The notes beneath the pieces were generated by a model that ran no database searches, had not been told where the DNA came from, and was given only the letters and a program-made list of their open reading frames with translations. Of a DNA stretch of 64,000 nt, positions 14,001 to 27,803 are shown piece after piece. The DNA lies in NCBI GenBank assembly GCA_902729315.2, contig LR746269.1:4632501-4696500 (forward strand), given 5' to 3'. The stretch is from Spirodela intermedia. Taxonomy: Eukaryota; Streptophyta; Magnoliopsida; Alismatales; Araceae. Position 1 is the stretch's first letter; every line of letters starts with the position of its first letter. Both the position numbers and the translations under genes were made by a program.

Positions 14001-15727
14001 GACGAGATACGTATCGGACAATAAGTGGCCAGACACATGATTTATTAAAGTCAATAAAATAGTAATGACTAACGCGGGAAATATATGCATAGGCATGAAA
14101 AAGGTTCCAGAGGTTCTATTCGTTCAAATGCTGCAAAGTTTTTGAGACGTACACAGAGACGACATGGTGTTTATGGTGGTGCTTAGCTGATTAGACTCTG
14201 AAGGTTACAGATCATACTAACCGTTTCTTGATGAAAATATGTACAGAGGCCGCAAGATAGAGAACAGACTGGGAGCTTAAGATCAATATGCTCAGACATC
14301 CATTTGCAATGACATAACAGACAATCGACACCACAGTAAAGGTGGCAACTGAAGGAAGTGATTGGGCTGCTAGCAATGATAGGAATAAGAACATGCAGAT
14401 TGGTAATATGGCAAACATAAGGAATGGAAATGGCGTCCTTAAGTTCATCTCCATGGCCATCAAAACGGATGGGAGGGGCAAATCAAACTCCCAGGCATGG
14501 GCTTGTCGCATCAGAGCAAAAAACACCACTGCTGTCATGAACCCGATAATCTGCAAGGTTAGAAAAACATGGAAATCAAAATAAATTCAAAATCATTGCA
14601 AACTGAAACAGAATGCCTGTATAGATAATTAAAATAAAACGTGGTCACATAAGACCTTAAAAAGTGCACATGCTCAGCTCCTTTTGACAATCATGGAAAG
14701 AGAGTATTTGAGAAACAAATGTGCTAACCCTGTAAAGAAACAGTACTCAAGACTTCAAAAATGATCTGCACAGCCAAATATGCTCCTGCGTACTGAAACC
14801 ACTCCTGTCAACTTCCCACCATTCTGATTGTATTTTCTATCACATATTCTGTCACCTCATTCGAATTAACCTTATAACCTTTTTTCCTAATGTCTTTTGC
14901 TGACCATACCTTTTTCTTGTCTTTCAATAAGAAGTATATCCTTTTTGAAATATAAATTTATACAGAATGTGTCTAGAAGACTATCCTTTTGTTGCATAGA
15001 TTATCCTCATTATGGTGATACATGAAAAATATCCCAATGTTTACTTAGCTATTTTTTACTATTTTACGAATAATGGATCATGGAGAACTTTGTCACAATG
15101 ATTATACTAAATTATCAAAAATGCTGATGGACGAATAACTTATAAACTATAATAGGAGTATACAGGAAATCCTGATAAGTTATTGTCTCGATCTCAACTT
15201 CCAGCATATCATGACTTAAATCTATAGAATCGCGTCAGTTAAAGATGACATTAATTTTCTTCAGTCACATAGTTATCATTTGCCGAATGTCAAAGAAATA
15301 TGCATACTAAAGAATGAATATTCATTGTAGACGTTCAAAAGTGCCAACATTATTTCCTATTTATAAAGATCTAAAGCAGTTGGTATGAGCAAAGGCTGTC
15401 CAGTGGTTGAATATATTCAGTTTCGATTTTCAAATTTTCTGAGAGATTACCTGCGAAAAATATAAGAGAGTGAACCTGCTTGCAGCAGAAGACAATGAAA
15501 CAGAAGCACTGACTTTATACGAACAATGCGGATCCACCTGTAGAAATGGATGAAGATGGCTTCATTTCACCAAATTGATCAAATTTTTTATGCTCCAAGA
15601 AAAGCCTAAAATGTTTTGCAATTTTTTGATAGAATGATGTTAAGACACCTGTTTTGGCCGCGGATCAAGTATCATTTAAGTAGACTGAACAAAACCAGAG
15701 ATAGGTCAATTGGGCAACGGTGGTGAC

Positions 15728-15762
<35 letters not shown>

Positions 15763-18700
15763 TCTCATCTCTCTTCTCTCTCGTGCACCCCCTCTCTCCA
15801 TCCTCTCTCTCTCTCTCTCTCCCCCTTTATTCTCCATTCCAGGTTCATTTATTGGTTTTTTAATTTTAATTTTTAAAATTATATGATGACATTGTGTATT
15901 CTAATTTTTTAAATTACATGCTCAAATAGCTTTCTACAGGCTATAACATATTACAGATTAGGTGAAGCTTCCATACCAGCAGCAACAATGTAGTTTTATC
16001 AGACTCCGCATTCGAACCCCATTTTGCAGGTGAAGAATCCACCTGAATTATCTCGGAATATAAATTTGGAACAATATGTACACCCGACATGGCATCCCAA
16101 GCTAGAGCAACAGGTGGGAAGCACCGCAGCTTACAGAGGCCTGCACTTCTAACAACAGTTTTTGTTAGTATCTTCCTTTATGATGTAATCTTTGATCATC
16201 CACAAAGCAACCATATAATAGACAATATGAAACTAGAAAACCATCAGCATATGATGCATGTAATAGATCAAGCACACTACTGGACATCACAACTTAAAAG
16301 GCACAAAAAATATTTTTAAACCAACAGTAGATCATAATAAACTTCTATTACCACAAACAAGTTAATCAGTAGTAGGGGAAAAAATATTTATTGCACTGAG
16401 TCCTAAAAGAATTTACGATTTCATTCAAATTTGCACGAGTTAAAAAACTAATCCTATATGCGGGGAAACTGAAATGCAGAATGCTAAATCTAAATCTGAA
16501 AAATAAATGTTCCAGTGGGTGGTAAACCAGACCCACTAAGAGTGGCTGCTTTGTCGCTTCATAGGCTAAAACGAGAATTTTCACATCACGAAAAAACTCA
16601 TGTTAATTTAAGCGCCAGAAAGATGGATAAGATAATCAAGGCAATCAAATTTTTTGGACTTCACCTTGGAATCCTGACAGATTAGCATCCATGAAAACCA
16701 TGATCACTAGGTCTACAATGAGAAACACTTCAGTGTACTTTGTAACACAGACCTGGGAATAGGCCTACTTATTTGTATGCACGAGAACCAATGGATAGCA
16801 CATCTGTTAAAAGAGACCCAGGATAGCCCGCCCGTTCTGTTCTGTCTATGCATCATGGGAAGTGGGTGCAGAGCATGGAACCAAGCGTTACCAAGGGTTT
16901 TCTTCCTCTGCCATACTGATACTGGGGGAAGCGCAACTAAATAAGAACACTGATAATCCTGATGGAGCACTCAATTGAGTGGCTAAAAGTCATATGCTAG
17001 CTGAGGTCTACATGTTCAACAAACAGTTTAGAGCTCTGATTTAAAGCAAAATGCTAGAAAAGCTACTAATAAATTAGGAGGTGGGCAATTTTTAAAAGCA
17101 CATCCAATCTGATAGTATGGTCCTTTAAAAAGCAACCAACCAAAAAACTACAATCTGCCTTATTTTTTACCCTCTATCTTCCGAAAAAAATAATGTTAGA
17201 GTCAACTATACATGTCATGAGTCTGAGTTCGTGGCCTTCTAACAAAAGTAATAGATGAATGCTCATTTTTTCATTTAATGGAAGAATGGTAAAACAACAA
17301 ACACTAGTTAAGGTTCATACAAAAGACAAAATAAAAATATAATTTATAGATAATTCATAGTGGCCCAAAAGTCTCAAAGAGAATGAACCAGTTTTGTTCA
17401 TTATTAAACATTCATTAGTATTAAGGCAGTCAATCACGTAATGAAAACCCATGTGGAATGGCGATGCTAGCTATTGCCAAAATTATACACTGAAATAGAC
17501 AGTCACGGGTTTCATTTCTGGGGACTTGTTCTCCCTTTAGATTCAATCCTGAGCTTTCTACCAAAGTTTCACAAATACGAGTCGGTAAGTAGAAGATAGT
17601 ATATTATAATCAGAAACGATGCTGAAAAAAATTCTTCTCTCAATTTATCTCTGAAAAATGAAGAGCCGTAAGATCAATCATAAAAAAATCATGGACAACA
17701 TTAGGAGGAGGGGTGGGACAAAATTGAACTCACTGCTATGTTCAACATCTCCAGCCTGTTTTTCAATATGAAGAGTTGAAGCTTTTATTCCACAACCCAC
17801 TGTTCCCACAGACAAAGTCACTGGGAGAAGTCCTAAACTTAATGAGAATGACAGGTTAAAAGGCAGTGGGTGATCTTCACTCAAAAATATGTCCTGCAGA
17901 ATCAAAGCATTGGGAAATTATAAAGATAAAAAACATAAGGTTGAAACGTTCCAAAATGAATATAAATCAAGATGTGCTAAGGCCTTCCTTCGGCAAATAA
18001 CGCTGAGTGACGAACCTCTTGAGAGTAGATGGTGCGAAGCAGTAGCATAGGTGACAGCTCGACCTGCCCTTCTTTTGGGTTAAAGAACTGTCCTACTGCC
18101 ATTGACGCAGCAGGAGGAGGTCTACCTGAAACAGTCTGCAGAAAAAAATCGCACATTTTCATATATTGGATGAAAAATGACACAGCTGCATTCGTTAATC
18201 GCATTTAATTCAAATACTTTTAAATACTAATACTAGTAGGATTAAAATTGCGTAAACAACAGTACAAAAAAGGCCTCTTAAAGAAGATTCAGAGAAATAA
18301 GAAAGAGACCCAAAACATGTTACTAGAGTAATTCTCTCCATATTTCGTTGCCTCCAACCCACTGGGACAGTAACACGTGTCATCAGCTGGTTATTAAATG
18401 TTCCAAAGTCATTACCCACCCGAATTCTCATGAATCCAATAAAAGTCCTGAGCACCACCACCAAATCAACCCCGTGTAGTTGTGCCAGAGCTGAACACAA
18501 GACTCAATAAAAGTCACACAACCAAAGAGAATACCTATTTCTGTCTAAGCAACGCATGATCTTGCCTATCTTGTATACCGTGATTGTACCTCAACCAACA
18601 AGAAGAGACAACATCTCACAAAGGAGGCAACCCAAGTCAGCCATGCCGAATATTTTTGGGAACAAAACAACACGTACGTGCATAGTTCCAATAAGAGAGA

Positions 18701-21700
18701 TGCAGGATAACATAGTAACATGTAAAACAGTTCTGATGAAACAAGGTCTGGGGGCAGCATGGGGAGAAAAGACAGAAATACCGGGCGTGGTGCAACTGAA
18801 ATAGTCAGGAATCGGTAACCACGCATATCCTCAGGATCCAACTGAATAAAAGCAGATGGAGGTGCCTGTTCAGTCTGGCTACCAGGTTCAATCTGGTGCA
18901 ACAGCAATAAAAAATGATAATCATATGAGTTTCCAATATAAAAATGATGACACCAAAATATAGCATTCTCCAAAGATTTGAACATTGTCTCTTAATTGAC
19001 ATCAGTCAGACCTGATACTGACTACATCTTTATAACATGATAGTTCAAGGAGAAAACCTGAAGGGAACCACCTATGTTTAAAGTGTGTACCTGCCTTGGA
19101 GCGGGCCCAGCTGGAATGTGTACCATCCTCGAGGTCACCTCAACAATACTCTTAGTCTCAGGGAAAACCATTTCAGATGTTCTATTTTTTTCCGGCCAAA
19201 GATGGAGCCTGATCCCGTAGCAGGGAGCAAGGTTTGTAACCAAAATGAAGTGGCCTTGACCGTTTGATCCCTAAACAGTTAAGAATCTTAATGAGCAAAT
19301 AGTATCATAAGATATTGAGGTTATGAGAAAAAGTATACATTTAAATAAAATAGGTCATGCCATATGTGGTGCAAATTATGGGGAGAACAGCCTTGCCATC
19401 CCACAAAAAGAGCAAATTTTTGGGACAATGTAAGAGCAAGCTGCATGTTATCATACAGCAGTCTACACTTAAACAGTTAAAGAAACCACATCAGCAAGCA
19501 TAGCTATATACAAAATCTGTAAGCGAGTATAATGTTACAGATGAAGGCACAGTGCAATAACCTACGTCATGCCATATGTGGTGCAAATTATAGGGAGAAC
19601 AGCCTTGCCATCCCACAAAAAGAGCAAAAATTTGGGACAATGTAAGAGCAACCTGCATGTTATCATACAACAGTCTACACTTACGCAGCTAAAGAAACCA
19701 CATCAACTAGCATTGCTATTTGCAAAATCTGTAAGCGAGTATAATGTTACAGATGAAGGCACAGTGCAATAACCTACGTCAGAAATGGTTTATTGTCTAA
19801 ATTTTCAAAAACCACGAAGGAAAAAGTCAAGTTTCCTAGGAATTAACCTTTCCTGGAATCACACGGAATCAAAGTCATCTACGAGGTGCCACAAAATATC
19901 AGCCAAAGAATAATGCAAAACCAATTATTCACGGTGATCGACAGGTGCCACTGGTAGAATGCATAAAGAAGACAAACAGGCTACGAGGACAAATTTGAAG
20001 AAGAAAAGCCAAAAAATCTGATGGAACAAAATATACAAGAATTCAAGGGTTTAAATTTATTTGTCATCTATACAAAATTGATATAAGAATATAATATAAA
20101 ATTCGATAAAAATTCTAATTATATTGATTCAAGAATTCTGAACTTTCAGGTGAGCTTACCAGTTTATTTATGTCCAACCACCTCCTTCTTCCATCCATTG
20201 CCAAGACAGTGACAGTACGAGATTGAACATACAGATCCTTCTCGAGGCCATCATCAGGCCAATGAACTGGTGGTGGACAAGAAGTATGAGCCATTAATTG
20301 AGATCCTGAAAGGAAGATCATAGGTTACGAAACTCATTAACTACTGATCTAGGGTAATTAATACCCGCTCAATCTTCTATGCATGGAGAATATGAGTAAG
20401 ACGTATAATTAATCTCATCATCAAAAGTAAAAAGGCATTGTACATCTGATTAAAAAATTGATATGGTAACTCTGACTTAACACAAAAACCAGTATGACAT
20501 AACTTATTTAATCCCCTAACTTTATTTGCCACAAAACGTTCTTAGTTTTCTGCTCTGCAATCTTACTAAGATAGTTGGTTACTTCTGAGCTTATTTATAT
20601 TGATAGTTGGAACCACTCTTCTCTGAGAATCTTCAGCAAGGAAAATAGTCAGAAGAATTCTCATCTTTCGATTCTTTCCTTCAATTATATCTGTACCTGA
20701 AAAATATCTCCCAATATTCTCTACCACATTAAAGTGGATCCTTACTTTTGCTACCCTCCAACTATGTCCCATAGATTCCAACAGAGGTAGCAACGAATCA
20801 ATCAACTAATTAACAGATGGTCAAAATATCAATTTTCCAGACGATAGATATATATGTCAAAATATCAACAGGATGCAACTTTCTTAAACATTATTTGCTA
20901 TATATTACTTCGGTGTAATTTTTCTTTTAACCCATAAGCCAGGAAGAGTTTTAAATTGTTCGACATGACAGGTATGACAGCATATATTTTTTCTGCTGCT
21001 CTCAAAACAGTAGCAATCTTCCTCAAACTGAGAAGTGCTTAGTCAATAGAATTATCCATTCCTGGTTCTTATCCCATGGTCAGTATAATAAAGCATATAG
21101 CTGCGTTTCCAGAAGGGTGTGAGGATGTTATACCAGCAGGATCCCTTGCATTCTTGATGAGAGCACCATTTTCGAGCAAGGATGGCTGCAGATCCCCAGT
21201 TCTGTGGAAGCTTTGAGAGACACCACTTTGAAGCATTTTAGTAAATATAGCCAACCTTTTTTGTGAGCCTGGAAATGGTCGTCCGTTTCCTGGATTTATC
21301 AGACTAAGAAGGGTGTGGGAGATCTGCAGTAATATTTGGTCCATTGGTAAGTGAATTCACGGCATCTCTGATAGACTATTGCTGCAAATTATACCTGTAT
21401 AACAAGTTGATTACACCATAGAATAGACTGATGATCAACTGAAAGCCATACATTCTTCACACTTGAGGTACCTATCATAAAACCATGTGTCGGAGGAACA
21501 ATTCCTTCAAGAGATGTCAATTCTGTCCTGATCTGAAACAGAGACCAGAAAAGCATTTTCAGCTACCAGCTCCACGATTATTTATAGTCTTCACAAGGAA
21601 GCTAACATATGTAAAGCTAACATATGTAAAGCATGTACTAGTGTGATACATTCTAAGAGGTTACATTGTAATTTTTTTTTTCTGGCCTCTTGCACGTAGA

Positions 21701-24700
21701 TTGTAGGATGTCATATAGCATGCTTGAAAAATCAGGTGGCTAATGAAAATATACCACAAAATATGTCAAGGCTAAAATGCAACCTGATGATCATATACGC
21801 CACCAGCTATAGAGATCACAAGAACATGCGACAGTTTAGGACCAGACAAAAAATGTCCTGCACGTGTAGTCTGGATCTCATATCCTTTTCTCCATTCACT
21901 ATTCACTTCTGAGAAGAGTTGTCCCAGTGATGGCTGTAATGCGACAGGAGGTGACCTGGATAAATATACATAAAGGAGATGACTTGGACGATTATATATG
22001 TTTAATCTCAGCAAAGAAATAAACTCGGTAATAGCTAATCCCAAATAAAATAAGTGTTAGCTGTACTCACTGGTGAGGACTTGAAAGTGTCACAAGAGTT
22101 TCAACAGATGACTTTCTTAACTGTGGGTGGACAACAACAGCTCTAGCAACAAAACCTCCCATAGAATGCCCCACTAATATCACACTAGTAGGCAAATTCT
22201 GAAGGACCTCACCACGTTTTGAACGTGCTTCCATGGATTCCTTGTATTGATCCAATATCTAGCAAAGTAAATGTAAACAAAAATTATTCAGATACAGAGA
22301 CAAGACAGTTGCGGAAAGAACCGAGAGGATGCACTCGATCAAATTTGTAGCGCGCCCCAAACAGCAGTTCTACTTATCACTCATAGTTTCTAAGAAAAAA
22401 ATGACATGCTTATTTAGGAAATAGAGGTTCTAAATAAGAGATTAAAAATGATGTGACCTCCAAACACTAATGCGAATATTGTTGAAGGAAAAATAAACAA
22501 AACGTTCTACGCTGGACTGGATTCTACAACAAACTCTTCAGATATTATACAATAGCTATATATAATAGTCTGCAATCTGAAAGGCCAAAATGTTTACAGC
22601 CGTCAACAAATTTAACAAAGAAGAAATAATCAATCAACCTATATTTAATGTTGACTACTCAAGGTATGTGAGATCAATGGATTTTGTTTTTTTAAACAGA
22701 AAATAATTCAGATGTTCATATTATGATAATTTCTCGTTCTAAACCTCGTATAGATAGCATAGCAAGTTCATACCAAAGAGTAAGAACATTGATCCATTGA
22801 AATTTCCTGTTAAAACATCATAGAGAAAAAAGGGACGTAGAAAAAAGGGAAAAGCATGAGCAAAAAGAGAAAAAACTACAGTATGCTAAAGAATAGATGT
22901 TTTGCAATATTATTTTCAAGTTTTTCTGAAACCTGAACACGGCAATAAAGATAGGACGCCTTTATGGACTTTTGAAACAGAAACAAATAAAGGAATACCC
23001 TGTGTACAGCATAGACAACGTATTCAGTCTGCTCTTCAAGTATTTGACCATCTAGTGCTGAATGCTCTTCTTCAAGGTCCACTGAAAACCAATCAAGCTT
23101 TCGAGTATACTGACTGGAAGATGGAAATGAGAGCTCATCTTGACCCTCCAACGCATTACTTCTTTCTCCTGAAATTGTAAGAGAAGCCTCCTTGTAATAA
23201 CTGGGCTCAAGTGGCCCTCCTTGAAAGGCCCTAGAAGATTCTGCTGCTAAAGAACGCACCTGAAAGAAGATCACAAGTCATTAAAACTCAAAACACAAGA
23301 AATATGAAACTAAGGAAAAATCAAGGAAAGGACCTGATAAAGCTTGTGTAACATAGATGATGAGGAGACTAAAATGAAAAAAATAGGCAGAACACATTTA
23401 TTCATTGCCTAAGGGACGACCTAGATAGATTCACTGAACAATCCGATCTTGGGATCAATGTGTAAAGCGTCAGAGACGCATTTTCATGGTACATTAAATA
23501 AAACGAGATTTTAAATTCACGAAAAGCCAGTAAAGATAGATTCTTCAATTACAGGAAGTTATGAAAGAATGACATCAAATAGAAACTCATGCCCATAGAG
23601 AAAAGAATGATATGATGGATCATATTAATGTACCAAAGGCGAGTTAATGTCTACTTTCTTGTCATGAGTTGAATTGGAATTCTCACGGATTTCTCAACTT
23701 TTGGTTGTTCTTCAGTTACAGTAGGCTTTCACAACTCTCAAGGTAATGGGAACATAATACTTGGGAGAACCCAGTCCTTCCAAAGCAGTGTGGCAGGGTC
23801 AGACACAAGCATGTATAAGAAACCAAGAAACACAAGTCAAAACTTTTAAGACACAAGGCACTTTAATGGTTCTAAGAAACTATGAACCTATTCAAGAATA
23901 TTACTTGCTACACCTCTTCTTTCACGTTGAAGTCTGATCAAGTTAACAAATGATAGGACTACATAACAACATGCGCAACATGATTTGCTGACAATCCGAT
24001 ATGGTTTGACTATCATGAGATACAGCACATTGGGTTTTCAAGCCAAACGACAATTGGATAATCATTTTTTTTCAAGTCAATAGTCCCAATAAAAAGTCAG
24101 AGAAAAACAGGTCGTGTGTATGAGTTCTCAAGAATCCCCACATCCAACCAACCCCCCAAACCCCAGGATGCTCCTATTCAAAAGCAATATAAGCTACCAA
24201 CTTGGCAGTGAAAACTTATTAACTACCTAGCTCACACCAAAAATATGAAAGAAGGTATTGCTCATCCCTCACCTACCAACGCCCCAGCAATGTGTCACAG
24301 CCCAATGCGACGAACTGCCCCTTGAATTTGGATTTAGCATGATTCTCCTATATTGTACAAGTTCTAGGAAGCACCTATGGTTTGACCCTAGCCAGTACCC
24401 TCAATTGTGAAAGTTTATAACCGCCCCTCTAGCAGAAAATGACACTGAGCAGGTGCTCAACCTGAAAATTTCCATTCAAACACCCTCAAATCCCAATATC
24501 AAGCCTTCCTTATCAACTTCGCATTAATCAGGATGCGAGCCCAGTAACTGGAGAAATTTTACATGAATTGGGTGCTAAATAATAAAAAATGTTTCAAAAA
24601 CAAAATTGAAATCTTCGAAATGGATATGCATCTAGCTTGTCTTGATGTTGTCCATTATATCTGTGTTTGTAAATGATTTACAAACATCTAAGGATTTTAA

Positions 24701-26249
24701 AGAGGATAAACGCTATGGTTTTTTAAGTCTTCAAAAAAGTTAAATATTAAAATCTTAAAAATCATTTGGAAATTGAATACATTGAGGACAATGAAAGTGG
24801 ATGTTGGTTGTACACTTGAATGTGATCCGCTCAATTTTAACAGGAAATTATCTTTAAGTTTCAAATTTATAAAAAAGGGATAAAAAAATGCTAAAAATGG
24901 AAACATAATGGTTTAGAAAGACATTAGAAGAGATGAATTCTTAAGGAATTGGAATATTTTGATGCAAGGAAAATGCATAATAACACTAATGGATTTTACT
25001 CCACTGGGTAGGAGCAAAAAGTACTGAGTGACGATATTGCAAAAGTTTTCAAGAGCAATGTTTATGATAATGAGGGAACGGATATATAGTCTCATTTTAT
25101 GAATATTGTAGGAGCACATGCATAAATTATAACAGTCCATCGTTGTCTCTCATTTGAGGGAGGCTAGGGTGTCTGTGCAACATCTGAAATAAAAATAAAT
25201 AAAGTAATAGAGAAAATGCTGATGTAAAAGAGGCGTTGTCCCTCAAGTAAATTAGTGAATCAAGCAAAAAAAGGAAGAAAAAGGAAAGTAAGCAAGAAAC
25301 ATTGCCTTTCAGCATGATTTCTACAGGTTGTGTAAGATGAATAAACACATTGAATTTCATTTTTTTTCCTTTCGTAATGAAGCTGTAACTGTGTACACAT
25401 TGGCTTATTTATATTATTTTGTGTGGCCTCTAGACTCTGCTTTTGGTACCCAAAGCTGGCAACAGACTATTGAGCATTTGGATCTGCATGGGATGAAGGC
25501 TCATTCTGGTTGAATGCATGTAAATATTTTGATTCTTTAGGACGGTAGACTGCAAGTCTCATTACGACTCAAAAACTAGGGCTTTGTTTATCTAACAGGA
25601 AGCACTGTGACCCTCAGATAGGTCAAAAATCATAGCCCTTTGATGCTTAAAGAGGATGTTTCTTTGAACCACTTGCAATAGGGCATCTGTTTTTTGACTT
25701 TTTCAATGAAGGTTACATTCTTCCATTGCATTGGAAAAAAAATTGAAGGGAAAAGATGTGATCACGGGGTACAACAGTCCTTCAAGCCATCTATGTTTGC
25801 AACATTCCAAGAGCCTCTAATCCCGTTGAAGTATTATTATACAAGAAAGTCCACAAAAGATGCATGTAATGACCAAAACTGGCAATTCTCCCCCATTTTA
25901 AGCTATATTCAGGACTTGTTCAACAAGGAATATCACCAAACGTTCAAAATGGACTTGCCTGCTTGTAGCTGCCACCATTCCCGGGAATAAACAAAACAGG
26001 AACGCCATTAAGGTTCTGCAGATGTTCATTGAAATCTATTGCTTTCCAGCCTTCATGGTACAGGAACAGCCCATACTTGCCGGCCGAAATATTTGCGGCT
26101 GTCGAGATAGGAATGTATGTCGGATACATATATGTCATCACACAACTGCTCGGAGCAGGCTTCAACAGACCGTAAAGAGCTACAAGCCCCATCCATAGAG
26201 AGAACACGACCAGGAATCCCACCCTGCATCTTGCTCTGCAGCCCTGCAT
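11087..26249 (-). CDS. PGAP1: GPI inositol-deacylase, PGAP1-type (complete, 18 exons)
   Basis: ER-membrane lipase expected to remove the inositol acyl chain from GPI anchors before export. Exons: 25959-26249, 22999-23259, 22071-22258, 21784-21955, 21395-21532, 21134-21323, 20160-20305, 19091-19270, 18782-18892, 18016-18135, 17734-17893, 15977-16140, 15451-15537, 14222-14550, 13739-13820, 13364-13503, 12072-12321, 11087-11425. They sum to 3348 nt (1115 residues) with consistent phases, which supports the model. Residues about 11-31 are a signal anchor. Exon 1 has VLFIPGNGGSYKQ and exon 3 the lipase elbow GHSMGG with the catalytic Ser near residue 216. Exons 14-18 encode several hydrophobic helices. 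The C-terminus is basic (KHAHKHK). Intron 1 is 2.7 kb and starts with GC (cag|gcaagt), a non-canonical but known donor. Introns 7 and 17 hold tandem duplications. The start is the first ATG before the signal anchor. Identification rests on the family layout as I know it from plants. Confidence 0.94.
11477..11622. repeat. 74-bp tandem duplication in PGAP1 intron 17
   Basis: Two adjacent near-identical copies (about 11477-11550 and 11551-11622), each running from ctgcattatttgcaaa to agcatacataaat. The block lies about 50 bp upstream of the last-exon acceptor at 11425 (minus-strand sense). The few differences between copies indicate a recent event. Confidence 0.9.
15731..15821. repeat. interrupted (CT)n tract in PGAP1 intron 12
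   Basis: Two CT runs (15731-15759 and 15802-15821) separated by CT-rich sequence, between exons 12 and 13 of the PGAP1 gene. Read as GA on the gene's sense strand, so not a polypyrimidine splice tract. Confidence 0.9.
19354..19777. repeat. 212-bp tandem duplication in PGAP1 intron 7
   Basis: Copy 1 is 19354-19565 and copy 2 is 19566-19777, both beginning gtcatgccatatgtggtgca and ending with the sequence before cctacgtca. A dozen or so substitutions distinguish them. No coding content. It lies between exons 7 and 8, well away from both splice sites. Confidence 0.92.
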
Positions 26250-27803
26250 TGTGCTAACAGATCCCTACTCCAAACCTACGATACCTTCCAGCGCAGAGAA
26301 ACTCTAGATATTACAAAACCCACACTAATAAACCAAAACTACGGCGTCTAATCCCTCGCAGAACAAGTTATACAAACAACCCACTTCAGAATGGAAGAAT
26401 CCACAGACGAAGTCGTCTTACAACACCATAAGGACATCCGCTTCCCCCAGCTCATTCCAAAAAACACCATAGTGAACATCGGAGATCAAGAAAATGTAAA
26501 AGAAAAGTAATATTTCCTGTCGGAGGGCTCGGCTGCCTCAGAGTCGGAGTGTTCATCAAGCAGGCAGCAATTAGCTGGCGATCCCGATCTCGAGGAGCTC
26601 CTGGCACCAAACGACACCCGATCCAGATCTCGGCCAGCTCATATGCAGAATTAGCATCAGATGGGCGGATTCCTCCGCTGAGAATTCACCGGCGCGAAGA
26701 CCCGCCCTGGACAATGGCCATATAATCGCCGGAGGCGGGGAGGAAGAAGACCAGGCAGGAGACAAATTATAAGAACCATAAAATCCTGCGGGGGGAGGCA
26801 GGAAAATAACCGGCAGTCACCGGTGGCTACTGCGGACGATTGCGCGCGCAACGCCGACTCACCGGCAGCTCCCGGTGGTCTTCCCTGGATCCAATCCCGG
26901 CTCATTTCAAAATCCACATGCAGCTCTGCGAGGATTCTCAGGCTTCTTCATCATATACACCACCTTAACCACATAAATTTACGAAATTACCATAGAACAA
27001 GTCGTATTCCTCTGAAATCCCCCCCATCAATTTAATCCGTCCATTTCTTATCCTACGGCTCGTCTTCCTCTTACTCTAAAGCTATAGGATTTTATGCGCA
27101 ATATCAGAGTGATTACTCAAATTATGCTTCAATTTGTTTTATTTCTGACCATATCTTCAATACGTTGACCATATTTTCTGACACCCACTTTGCTAAAGTT
27201 AAAGTACATGACTGATCTAATGTAGAAATTAATCATTTGACTGCTATTAGGGTTATTATCAATACATTCACAGATATATTTCCCATATGGTTTGCGTCTG
27301 TTGGGTATTTATTTATCAAGGAACAAAAATTTAATGAGCAAAAAACCCAAGCAGCCGAGTCTGAGCGCGGAGTGAGTCTGCCTAGCAATCAAGAACCTAT
27401 TTCTTAAAAAGAAATTAAAAAAAAAATCAAGAACTTATTTCTCCCCACGAGATTGCTGTGCAGGGGTTCATGTTGATGTTCATGCCATGACGATGCATTT
27501 CACTTGCAGAAGAGAGATGATGCGGAAGCGTTCCTACTTGAAGCAGTTCGATATTTTTAAGCTCCGAGAATCTGGGGCAAGGCTGGCTTAATGGCGACCA
27601 GATCGAGAATAGACTGGGAGATTCTTACTCCATCGGACACCATGGAAGGAAGTTCATCAGGTCAACCCATCTGATCAGATCTCGACTGGCGTGCGGAAAT
27701 GGGGTTGACCCATATTACAGGCAGGATCTGGGTTCAATGCCGTTTCAACAGGTAACAGCTTAAAGAAAGGAGCTTTATTTCGAATTCGCGGCGCCGTGGT
27801 GCG
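26250..27803. other. intergenic region: PGAP1 upstream and epoxide hydrolase 3' flank
   Basis: Both flanking genes are on the minus strand, so this holds the promoter and 5' leader of PGAP1 (GC-rich part about 26530-26900) and the 3' flank of the epoxide hydrolase copy. No further gene recognised. Whether the right-hand duplicate extends into this sequence cannot be seen, because the partner lies beyond position 64000. Confidence 0.5.

Noticed and set aside
16713-16970. 85-residue minus-strand ORF in PGAP1 intron 11
   Set aside because: Lies between well-defined exons 11 and 12, resembles nothing I know, and is not needed for a continuous PGAP1 frame.
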